In this document: piece by piece, positions 18,128 to 25,683 of the stretch
Numbering within the stretch: position 1 is the first letter of the stretch
Layout: each line of letters starts with the position of its first letter
From: Brachybacterium sacelli
GTDB lineage: Bacteria; Actinomycetota; Actinomycetes; Actinomycetales; Dermabacteraceae
DNA: 64,000 bases
Reading direction: 5' to 3'
NCBI RefSeq assembly: GCF_017876545.1
Contig: NZ_JAGIOD010000001.1
Location: forward strand, 1,364,001-1,428,000
Made by a program: the position numbers and the translations under genes
The notes under the pieces: generated by a model
Database searches by the model: none
What the model was told of the DNA's origin: nothing
What the model saw: the letters and a program-made list of their open reading frames with translations, nothing else

Positions 18128-18475
18128 TCAGTGCTCCTCGGTCGAGCTCGCGGGGTCGGGGAGGGAGGAGATCGCGTCGCTGAGCGAGGTCCACTCCCGG
18201 CGGAGGGTCTCGGCCAGGCGAAGACCCTCGGCCGAGGTGGCGTAGAACTTGCGGGGCCTGGCGTCCTCGGTGTTCCACTCGCTGGTCAGAAAGCCCTGCT
18301 TCTCCAGGCGTCGAAGCAGCGGGTAGAGCGTGTTCGCGTCGGTCGCGAGGCCACGTTTCTCGAGCTGCTCGAGCAGGCCGTAGCCGTACCCCGGGGTGCG
18401 CAGCAGTTGCAGGCAGGCCAGCACCACGGTGCCGCGCCGCAGCTCCTGCAGATGGGTGTCGACGTGCTCGCTCAT
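18128..18475 (-). CDS. PadR-family transcriptional regulator
   Basis: 115 residues from the ATG at 18475. The winged helix runs RRGTVVLACLQLLRTPGYGYGLLEQLEKRGLATDANTLYPLLRRLEKQGFL, with RPRKFYATSAEG on the wing, characteristic of PadR. An ideal -10 (TATGAT) lies 7 bases upstream, so the transcript is probably leaderless; in-frame ATGs further upstream overlap the promoter. A perfect palindrome overlaps the promoter and implies autorepression. Co-transcribed with the HAAS membrane protein. Confidence 0.93.
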   Translation of the reverse strand: MSEHVDTHLQELRRGTVVLACLQLLRTPGYGYGLLEQLEKRGLATDANTLYPLLRRLEKQGFLTSEWNTEDARPRKFYATSAEGLRLAETLRREWTSLSDAISSLPDPASSTEEH

Positions 18476-18482
18476 GCGTGAC

Positions 18483-18512
18483 ATCATAGTGTGTTGCACA
18501 CACTAAAGGCAA
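18483..18512 (-). promoter_or_regulatory. padR promoter
   Basis: On the minus strand TTGCCT (18512-18507) and TATGAT (18488-18483) are separated by 18 bases; the start codon is 7 bases beyond the -10. Confidence 0.65.
18487..18505. promoter_or_regulatory. PadR operator palindrome
   Basis: TAGTGTGTTGCACACACTA has perfect 8-base arms around TGC. It fills the spacer of the padR promoter and touches its -10, so bound repressor would block polymerase. Confidence 0.75.
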
Positions 18513-18590
18513 GGGCACAATGTTGTCTCTGGCGGGGGCGGGTGTCGGCGCGCGGTGGCCCGGTGAGCCACGGCTGAGCTCGGGCCGTCC

Positions 18591-19541
18591 TCAGTACTCG
18601 GCGGGGCGAGGCCCGGTCGGCTCGGCCGGTGCCTCGGGCGACGGGCCCTGCCCGCGGAACAGCAGCTGGGCCGTGCCGTCGTCGGCCGTGGCGCGCTGGG
18701 CCGTAACGCCGTAGGTGGCGCTGACCAGGTCCGCGGTGAGCGCCTCGGCCGGTGGCCCGTCGGCTCGCACGATCCCGTCCGTGAGCACCAGCACGCGGTC
18801 GCAGTAGCGGGCGGCGAGGTTCAGGTCGTGCAGCACGACGAGGGTCGCCGGACCCTGTTCCCGCACGATCTGCAGCACGTGGTGCTGGGAGCCGATGTCG
18901 AGGTGATTGGTCGGCTCGTCCATCAGCAGCACGCGGGGCTGCTGGGCGAGTGCACGGGCGATGAGCACTCGCTGCTTCTCACCGCCGGAGAGCAGGCCGA
19001 ACTCCCGTCGGGCCAGGTGCAGCGCGCCGGAATGCTCCAGCGCCTCGGTCGCGATGCGCAAGTCCTCCTCGGTGGTGGAACCGAAGGCTCCGGCGTGGGG
19101 CACGCGGCCCAGCAGCACCACGTCGGCGACGGACAGCGGCACCTCACCGGTGATCTCCTGCGCCATCACCGCGATCCGCCTCGCGCGCTCACGACCCGGG
19201 TAGGAGCCCAGGTCGCGGCCCTCGAGAAGCACCTCGCCCGCGTCGGGAGCCAGCGCGCGGTGCAGGATCCGCAGCGCCGTGGTCTTGCCGCCGCCATTGG
19301 GGCCGACGAGCCCGACGACCTCGCCCTCGGCGATCGAGACGTCGACTCCGCGCAGCACCGGCCGGCCGCCGAAGGCGTGGTGGAGATCGCGCGCCTCCAG
19401 CAGTGCCGTGCCAGCGGTTCCGGCCCCGTCCTGGCCGGCAGGGGCCGGGCTCTCGTCGGCGTACGCCCGCCTCAGGTCCACAGAGGCCCCGCCCGCCTCG
19501 CAGGCGGCCGCGTCACGATCTGCCGGGGTCACCGGCCTCAT
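18591..19541 (-). CDS. FecE/BtuD-type ABC importer ATPase
   Basis: 316 residues. Walker A GPNGGGKTT, signature LLSGGEKQRV and Walker B VLLMDEPTNHLD are all intact, with the H-loop in VLHDLNLAARYCD. The sequence is of the iron-siderophore/haem/cobalamin importer class. An unusual N-terminal extension of about 45 Ala/Asp-rich residues precedes the ATPase core; the start at 19541 is chosen because it overlaps the binding-protein stop as ATGA. Third gene of the permease, binding protein, ATPase operon. Confidence 0.92.
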   Translation of the reverse strand: MRPVTPADRDAAACEAGGASVDLRRAYADESPAPAGQDGAGTAGTALLEARDLHHAFGGRPVLRGVDVSIAEGEVVGLVGPNGGGKTTALRILHRALAPDAGEVLLEGRDLGSYPGRERARRIAVMAQEITGEVPLSVADVVLLGRVPHAGAFGSTTEEDLRIATEALEHSGALHLARREFGLLSGGEKQRVLIARALAQQPRVLLMDEPTNHLDIGSQHHVLQIVREQGPATLVVLHDLNLAARYCDRVLVLTDGIVRADGPPAEALTADLVSATYGVTAQRATADDGTAQLLFRGQGPSPEAPAEPTGPRPAEY

Positions 19542-20554
19542 CCCTCGATCTCGTGCAGCCATTCGTGGATCCTCACCACCCCGTCCACGACCAGCGGGGA
19601 GGCCGGTTCGCAGAAGTTGAACAGCAGCGGCAGCACGCTCTGCTCGGTCACCGCGCGCAGGCTCGACAGCTGATCCTGGGCGATCATCTCCTCGACCACG
19701 TCGCTGCCGTCGCCCTCGCCCTGATGGAGCACGATGAGCACATCAGGATCGGCGGCCAGCAACGGCTCGGCGCTGATCTCGAACACCCTCTCGGCGGTGT
19801 CGGCGAAGACGTTCTCGATGCCCAGGGCGTCCAGCTGCGCCGTGACCATGCTGCCGGCGCCGTAGGTGTACAGCGGGCCGCCGCCGAGGGAGGGGTACAG
19901 GGCGGCCGCCGTCGTGGTGCGCAGACCCTCCGCGGACCGGGCGACGGCGGAGACCCTCTCCTGCAGTCCGGCGACAAGGTCCTCGGCCTCCCCGGTGCGG
20001 TCGAAGATCCTCCCGTAGGTGCCGATCTCCTCGTAGAGGGTCTCGAAACGGGCTCGCTCGCCGTCGGTGCCGCAGAAGACGTCCTGGACCAGCACCTCCG
20101 CGCCTGCCCCGCGCATCGCTTCCCGGGTGATGCCATCGGGCAGGCCGAGGACGATGTCGGGCCGCTGCGCGATCACGACCTCCTGGTTGATCTGCAGATG
20201 GCCGGCCGCGTCGATCTCCTCCGACAGAGCCGGGATCGCTTCGATGCGGGTGAAGAGGTCCTCGTCGTAGTAGCCAGGAGGGAAGGAGCCGCCGCGCGAG
20301 ACGACCCGATCCAGCACTCCGATCCCGTCCAGCGTGGTGACCGGTGCGGATTCCAGCAGCACGATCCGTTCGGGCGGGGACTCGAAGCGCAGGGTCGCCT
20401 CGCAGTTGGCCAGCTCGAGCGGGAAGCCTGCCGCACGGCCGGTCTCCGCGCCACCTTCCGCTCCGGCGCCGGAGGTGCAGGCGGCGGCGCCGAGGGCGAG
20501 GAGCCCGGCGAGAGCGGTGCGGCGGCCGATGCGACCGGGGAGCTGAGCAGTCAT
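19538..20554 (-). CDS. siderophore/cobalamin-type ABC substrate-binding lipoprotein
   Basis: 338 residues with a twin-arginine-like signal (GRRTALAGLLALGAAAC) and lipobox LGAAAC, so a lipid-anchored outer-face receptor. The body has the helical-backbone fold of FecB/BtuF proteins, with PERIVLLESAPVTTLDGIG and the second-lobe segment QEVVIAQRPDIVLGLPDGI. It follows the permease by 48 bases and overlaps the ATPase. Ligand unknown: ferric siderophore, haem or corrinoid are all possible for this class. Confidence 0.9.
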   Translation of the reverse strand: MTAQLPGRIGRRTALAGLLALGAAACTSGAGAEGGAETGRAAGFPLELANCEATLRFESPPERIVLLESAPVTTLDGIGVLDRVVSRGGSFPPGYYDEDLFTRIEAIPALSEEIDAAGHLQINQEVVIAQRPDIVLGLPDGITREAMRGAGAEVLVQDVFCGTDGERARFETLYEEIGTYGRIFDRTGEAEDLVAGLQERVSAVARSAEGLRTTTAAALYPSLGGGPLYTYGAGSMVTAQLDALGIENVFADTAERVFEISAEPLLAADPDVLIVLHQGEGDGSDVVEEMIAQDQLSSLRAVTEQSVLPLLFNFCEPASPLVVDGVVRIHEWLHEIEG

Positions 20555-20602
20555 GGCGACCTTTGATCGGGGAGGGGCTGGCAGGGCGGTCAGGGGCGGG
20601 GA

Positions 20603-21727
20603 TCAGGGCCGGCGCGCGTACAGCCGGCGGACGAGGAACAACAGGAACGGTGCGCCGATCGCCGCGGTGATCACGCCGATCGGCAGCTCGCGCGGGGCCA
20701 TGACGACGCGCGCGAGGGCGTCGGCCCACAGCAGGAACAGGGCGCCGAGCAGGGCACTGGCCGGGATCAGCACCCGGTGGCGGGCCCCGACCAGGCGGCG
20801 GGCGAGGTGCGGGATCACCAGTCCCACGAAGCCGATCGATCCGGCGCCCGCGACCGCCGCCGCGGTGCACAGCGACACCACCGCCAGGAGGCCGATGCGC
20901 GCGCGATCCGGGGAGATGCCCAGGCCATGGGCGATCTCGTCACCAGCGCTGAGAGCGTCCAGCACTCGCGCGCCGAGCATCATCACAGCGACCCCGAGAC
21001 CTGCGGCGAGCACGGCGATCGCCAGGAACGCATTCCACTGGGCCAGGGCCAGCGAGCCGAGCATCCAGAACATCACCGAGCGCGAGCCCTCGGCGGAGTC
21101 CGAGGAGAAGATCAGCAGGTTGGTCGCTGCCGTCAGCGCGTAGCCGACGGCGACGCCGGACAGCAGCAGCCGCAGCGAGGTCACACGACCGCCGGTGCGG
21201 GCGATGGCGAACACCAGCAACGCCGCCCCCATCGCGCCGAGGAAGGCGAGGACGGACTGCGCGTACTGGCCCAGAGCCGCGCCGATCCCGAACAGGATCG
21301 CCGCGGCCGCCCCGGTCGAGGCGCCCCCGGAGACGCCCAGGATGTACGGGTCGGCGAGCATGTTGCGCACCATCGCCTGCAGCGCCGCCCCGCAGATCGC
21401 CAGGCAGGCGCCGACGGCCGCGCCCATCAGCACGCGCGGCAGGCGCACGGTCCAGATGATCGCGTCGAGGGAGGGATCGGCCGAGCCCGCGACGGGAAAC
21501 CCGAGGTGCTGGGCGATGACCTGCATGGTCGCGCCGGGCGCGATCGGGACCGGGCCGATGCCCAGGCAGATCATGAGGCTGAGCGCCGTGACGAGCGCGA
21601 GCAGCACGAGCACGGCCGCCGCGCGGCGGGCCCGGGCGCGGACGCCGAGGCGGTCCGGGCCCGGTGGCGTGGAGGGAGAGCGACCGGGCGTGATCGATGC
21701 CTGCGCGGTGAAGGCGGGTGCCGGCAC
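20603..21727 (-). CDS. FecCD-type ABC importer permease
   Basis: 374 residues from a GTG start, with about ten membrane helices and the conserved LPRVLMGAAVGACLAICGAALQAMVRNMLADPYILGVSGGAS block of FecCD permeases. I prefer the GTG at 21727 over the ATG at 21778 because GGAAGGAG sits just upstream. It is the only permease in the operon, so it should act as a homodimer. First gene of a three-gene metal-complex importer. Confidence 0.92.
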   Translation of the reverse strand: MPAPAFTAQASITPGRSPSTPPGPDRLGVRARARRAAAVLVLLALVTALSLMICLGIGPVPIAPGATMQVIAQHLGFPVAGSADPSLDAIIWTVRLPRVLMGAAVGACLAICGAALQAMVRNMLADPYILGVSGGASTGAAAAILFGIGAALGQYAQSVLAFLGAMGAALLVFAIARTGGRVTSLRLLLSGVAVGYALTAATNLLIFSSDSAEGSRSVMFWMLGSLALAQWNAFLAIAVLAAGLGVAVMMLGARVLDALSAGDEIAHGLGISPDRARIGLLAVVSLCTAAAVAGAGSIGFVGLVIPHLARRLVGARHRVLIPASALLGALFLLWADALARVVMAPRELPIGVITAAIGAPFLLFLVRRLYARRP

Positions 21728-21746
21728 GGGTCTCCTTCCGACGGCT

Positions 21747-21770
21747 TTACTTGAATGAGCGTACAAGCAA
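21747..21770. promoter_or_regulatory. candidate operator upstream of metal-complex importer
   Basis: TTACTTG and CAAGCAA form 7-base arms with one mismatch around 10 bases, 20 bases before the permease start. AT content is high for this DNA. It does not match the IdeR consensus; the inner TTGAATGAGCG resembles half of a TetR-type operator. Confidence 0.3.
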
Positions 21771-21813
21771 CCCTGCATGGGGGACCCGGTGATTGCGCTC
21801 CCTTGCCGCCCCG

Positions 21814-21819
21814 TAGTCT
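21814..21819 (+). promoter_or_regulatory. -10 box, leaderless start of TauE-like gene
   Basis: TAGTCT, 6 bases before the GTG at 21826. Confidence 0.5.
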
Positions 21820-21825
21820 CGGGCG

Positions 21826-22548
21826 GTGCCTCTGCTCACCCTCGCCCTGCTCGCCGTGATCATCGCGGCAGGAGCCGGCCTCCAGCGCCTGACCGGAATG
21901 GGATTCGCCCTGGTCGCGACCCCGTTCCTGGTGCTCACCGTGGGCCCGCTCGAGGGGGTGCTGGTCACGAACCTGTGCGGCATCGTCTCCGCGCTCCTGA
22001 ACCTCGCCCTCGTCCACCGCGAGGTCCAGTGGCGGCGCCTGCTGCGCTTCACCCCGTTCTCGCTGCCGGGCATCGTCGTCGGTGTCCTCGTGCTGCAGGT
22101 GCTTCCCGCCGAGCCCCTGGCGGTGCTGGTGGGCGTGCTGATCCTGCTCGCGATCGCGGTGAGCGTCCTCGTCCGTCCGGGTGAGATCAGCGATGGGCTG
22201 CCGCTCAGCGCAGGCTTCGGCGCCGCCTCGGGATTCATGAACGCCACCGCGGGGGTGGGCGGTCCCGCGCTGGCCGTCTACGCCGTGGCCACCGGGTGGA
22301 GCCATCGTGGCTTCGCGGCCTCTGCGCAGGCCCACTTCGCGCTGCTCTGCGCCCTCTCCCTGGCCGCGAAGGGTGCCCTGCCGTCGATGCCGGGCGCCGG
22401 CTGGGTGGTGACCGTGGTGGCGATCCTGGCCGGAGTCGCGATCGGTGAGCGGCTCGCCGGTCGCTTCGCGGAGCACGCCCTGATGCGCCTGGTGATCGTT
22501 CTGTCGGCCCTCGGGGCGGTGATGACGATCGTTCAGGCGCTGGTGTGA
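21826..22548 (+). CDS. TauE/SafE-family membrane permease
   Basis: 240 residues with about eight membrane helices. It shows the two-repeat pattern of the TauE/SafE family: GAGLQRLTGMGFALVATPFLVL in the first half and GFGAASGFMNATAGVGGPALAVY in the second. The family exports sulfite, sulfoacetate or related anions, or takes up organosulfur and carboxylates. It diverges from the FecCD operon. GTG start with a TAGTCT box 6 bases upstream. Confidence 0.87.
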   Translation: MPLLTLALLAVIIAAGAGLQRLTGMGFALVATPFLVLTVGPLEGVLVTNLCGIVSALLNLALVHREVQWRRLLRFTPFSLPGIVVGVLVLQVLPAEPLAVLVGVLILLAIAVSVLVRPGEISDGLPLSAGFGAASGFMNATAGVGGPALAVYAVATGWSHRGFAASAQAHFALLCALSLAAKGALPSMPGAGWVVTVVAILAGVAIGERLAGRFAEHALMRLVIVLSALGAVMTIVQALV

Positions 22549-22616
22549 GTGCCGGAGCGTCGGATCGTCCAGGAGCGCTCATCGGATCGTCCCTTCAACG
22601 CGCCGATCAGGACGCA

Positions 22617-22622
22617 TAGCGT
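22617..22622 (+). promoter_or_regulatory. -10 box, leaderless start of GH2 gene
   Basis: TAGCGT, 6 bases before the ATG at 22629. Confidence 0.45.
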
Positions 22623-22628
22623 CGCAGC

Positions 22629-25586
22629 ATGGCACTGATCTCCGAGCTCAGCCCCCACCCCGGCGCCGACACGATCGGCGACGACCCCCGAGGAGATCTC
22701 TCCGGTCAGTGGGCGTACCGCCTCGACCGCGAGGGCATCGGGGAGGAGCATCGCTGGTTCGCCGCGCCTCTGGCGCGCGGGGCGGCCGACGGGGCGGCCG
22801 ACGCGGAGCACGGCCACCTCGACCTTCCCGGCTCACTCCAGGAACAGGGCATCGGCGACCCGGTCACGGTCGGGACCCCGTGGACCGGGGGGATCGTGGA
22901 CCAGTCCTACTTCACCGAGGACCGGTACGCCCCGTACCGCCAGGGCGAGGACGTCTCGGTCCCGTTCTGGCTGCAGCCGCGCATGTACTACCGAGGTGCC
23001 GCATGGTTCCAGCGGGAGATCCAGGTCCCGGACGACTGGGACGGCCGCAGTGTGATCCTCGAGCTCGAGCGCGTGCACTGGGAATCGACCGTGTGGGTCG
23101 ACGGGACGCGGATCGGGGCCGAGAACAGCCTGTCCACGGCCCATCGTCACGATCTGGGACGCCTCGCCCCCGGAACGCATCTGCTCACCGTGCGCGTCGA
23201 CAACCGCACCGTGATCGACGTCGGGCCGAACTCGCATGCGGTCAGCGACCACACGCAGGGGAACTGGAACGGGATCATCGGCCGGATGCAGCTGCACGCC
23301 CGCAGCGAGGTGGAGATCGCGCAGCTCAGGGCATTCCCCGACGTGGCCCATCGCCGCGTGCAGGTCAGGATCGACATCGGCTCCGGGACCGCCGGCGTCG
23401 GCGAGGGGAGCGTGAGCGTGCGGGCCCGTCGGCTCGGGAACGCGGGGTCCTCGGTCGCCGGGTCCGGGACGGAGGCGATCGTCGTGCCCTTCACGGCGGA
23501 CCACGGGGAGGACCTGGGCTCGCGCGGCCTTCTCGCGGGCTGCACCCATCTCGACATCGACCTCGAGCTCGGTGAGGAGGCCGCGCTCTGGGACGAGTTC
23601 GACCCGGCGCTCTACGAGCTCGAGGCCGATCTCGTCGCCCGCACCGGCGAGCAGGAGCACCGGAGCTCCGTGCGGACCGTCCTCGGGCTGCGGGAGGTCG
23701 GCGTCGACGGGACCCAGGTGAGCGTCAACGGACGTCGCACGTTCCTCCGCGGCAGCCTGGAGTGCTGTGTGTTCCCGCTGACCGGTTACCCGCCCACCGA
23801 CCTCGGGTCCTGGCGGCGGATCGTGCGCATCGCCAAGGAGCACGGGCTCAATCTGCTGCGCATGCACTCCTGGTGCCCGCCCGAGGCCGCCTTCCTCGCG
23901 GCCGACGAGGCAGGGCTGTATCTCCAGGTCGAGGGCCCCATCTGGGCGAACCAGGGGGCGGCGATCGGAGAGGGGCGACCGGTCGACGCCTACCTCCACG
24001 AGGAGACCCGGCGGATCCTTCGGGAGTTCGGCAACCACCCGTCCTTCGTCATGATGGCGCACGGCAACGAGCCCGCCGGCCGCGATGCCGAGTTCCTCGC
24101 CTCCTGGGTGCGCACCTGGCACAGCCAGGACCCGAGACGGCTGTACACGAGTGCCGCGGGCTGGCCGGCGATCGAGGAGAACGACGTCGACAACATCCCC
24201 GACCCTCGCGCCCACCGATGGGGTGAAGGGCTGGACTCGCGCCTGAACGACGAGCCGCCGAACACCCGGGCGGATTACGCCGACTGGGTCTCCTCGCGCC
24301 GGCGACCGGTCATCAGCCATGAGATCGGGCAGTGGTGCGTCTACCCGGACTTCGAGGAGGTCTCCCGGTACACGGGCGTGATGCAGCCGCGGAACTTCGG
24401 GATCTTCGCCGACTTCCTGCGCGAGGCCGGCATGGAGGACCAGGCAGCCGACTTCCTGGACGCGTCGGGACGTCTGCAGACCCTCTGCTACAAGGAGGAG
24501 ATCGAGTCGGCACTGCGCACCGACGGCTTCGGCGGATTCCACCTGCTGGGCCTGACGGACTTCCCGGGTCAGGGCACCGCACTCGTCGGGGTGCTCAACC
24601 CGTTCTGGGAGTCCAAGGGGTACTGCACCGCCGAGGAGTTCTCCCGCTTCTGCGGGCCGACGGTGCCTCTCGCGCGCCTGGACCGCCGCGTCTGGCGCGC
24701 CGATGAGGAGCAGGCCGTCGACGTCCAGGTGGCCCATTTCGGTCCCGAGCCGATCGTGGCCGACGTCCGGTGGAGCCTGCGCCGCGGGGAAGCCGTGCTC
24801 GCCGACGGGACGGTCGCGAGCGGTGTCGAGATCGGGATCGGCAACGGGACCCGCTTGGGTCCCGTGACCCTCCCGGCAGGGATCGTCGACGAGCCCGCGC
24901 AGCTGAACCTCGCCCTCACCCTCGAGGACGCCGAGGGCGGGATCGCCGAGAACGACTGGGACGTGTGGATCTATCCAGAGCCTGCGGAACCTGCTGTGCG
25001 TGCAGAACGAGCAGGAACGCCCCCGGTGTTCCCCGGGCCGCCGGCCTCGGTGCGTTCGACCGACGACCTCGAGGAGGCGGCCGCGCTCGCCGCCACCGGA
25101 AATACCGTGCTGTTCGAGGTGGCGGCCGACGCGATCGGGAACGAGATCGCTCTCGGCTTCACTCCCGTCTTCTGGAACACGGCCTGGACGCGCGGCCAGG
25201 CCCCGCACACCCTCGGCCTCCTGCACGACCCCGAGCATCCGCTGTTCGAGCTGTTCCCGACCGAGGGGGCGACGAATTGGCAGTGGTGGGCTGCGCTCCA
25301 CGGCTCCCGGCCGATGCTCCTGGACGGTCTGCCCGTGGACCTGCGCCCCGCGGTCCAGGTGATAGACACCTGGTTCGAGGCGCGGCGGCTTGGGGCGCTG
25401 TTCGAGGCGCGCCTGGGCCAGGGCAGGATCATCGTGACCTCGCTGAACCTCACCGGAGGCGACGGCGCCTCGCAGCGCCTCGCCGCCCGTCAGCTGCGAC
25501 GCAGCATCCTGTCGTACATGGCGAGCTCCGCCTTCGACCCGCAGACCGCGATCACCCCGGCCCAGCTCCGCACCGTGCTGCGTTAG
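22629..25586 (+). CDS. glycoside hydrolase family 2 enzyme
   Basis: 985 residues. An N-terminal sugar-binding jelly roll (MYYRGAAWFQREIQVPDDWDGRSVILELERVHWESTVWVDGTRIG), an Ig-like domain and a TIM barrel come in GH2 order. The acid/base is Glu481 in MMAHGNEP and the likely nucleophile Glu565 in ISHEIGQW. About 300 residues of C-terminal beta domains follow. No signal peptide, so it acts on imported oligosaccharide. Specificity within GH2 (beta-galactosidase, glucuronidase, mannosidase or other) is not clear. A perfect palindrome terminates it, and the converging gene is a DUF5107-TPR protein that likely works on the same glycan. Confidence 0.9.
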   Translation: MALISELSPHPGADTIGDDPRGDLSGQWAYRLDREGIGEEHRWFAAPLARGAADGAADAEHGHLDLPGSLQEQGIGDPVTVGTPWTGGIVDQSYFTEDRYAPYRQGEDVSVPFWLQPRMYYRGAAWFQREIQVPDDWDGRSVILELERVHWESTVWVDGTRIGAENSLSTAHRHDLGRLAPGTHLLTVRVDNRTVIDVGPNSHAVSDHTQGNWNGIIGRMQLHARSEVEIAQLRAFPDVAHRRVQVRIDIGSGTAGVGEGSVSVRARRLGNAGSSVAGSGTEAIVVPFTADHGEDLGSRGLLAGCTHLDIDLELGEEAALWDEFDPALYELEADLVARTGEQEHRSSVRTVLGLREVGVDGTQVSVNGRRTFLRGSLECCVFPLTGYPPTDLGSWRRIVRIAKEHGLNLLRMHSWCPPEAAFLAADEAGLYLQVEGPIWANQGAAIGEGRPVDAYLHEETRRILREFGNHPSFVMMAHGNEPAGRDAEFLASWVRTWHSQDPRRLYTSAAGWPAIEENDVDNIPDPRAHRWGEGLDSRLNDEPPNTRADYADWVSSRRRPVISHEIGQWCVYPDFEEVSRYTGVMQPRNFGIFADFLREAGMEDQAADFLDASGRLQTLCYKEEIESALRTDGFGGFHLLGLTDFPGQGTALVGVLNPFWESKGYCTAEEFSRFCGPTVPLARLDRRVWRADEEQAVDVQVAHFGPEPIVADVRWSLRRGEAVLADGTVASGVEIGIGNGTRLGPVTLPAGIVDEPAQLNLALTLEDAEGGIAENDWDVWIYPEPAEPAVRAERAGTPPVFPGPPASVRSTDDLEEAAALAATGNTVLFEVAADAIGNEIALGFTPVFWNTAWTRGQAPHTLGLLHDPEHPLFELFPTEGATNWQWWAALHGSRPMLLDGLPVDLRPAVQVIDTWFEARRLGALFEARLGQGRIIVTSLNLTGGDGASQRLAARQLRRSILSYMASSAFDPQTAITPAQLRTVLR

Positions 25587-25615
25587 ACCGGGCCGGACAG
25601 CTCCGCGCAGGAACT

Positions 25616-25651
25616 CCGCGGGCGGTCCGATCGCGATCGGACCGCCCGCGG
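25616..25651. terminator. 36-base perfect palindrome, bidirectional terminator
   Basis: Two 18-base arms meet with no spacer, centred on TCG/CGA at 25633/25634. It lies between the convergent GH2 and DUF5107 genes and should terminate both. Confidence 0.75.
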
Positions 25652-25683
25652 GCCGGGCCGGCCTCCGAACCGGCCGCCCCGTC

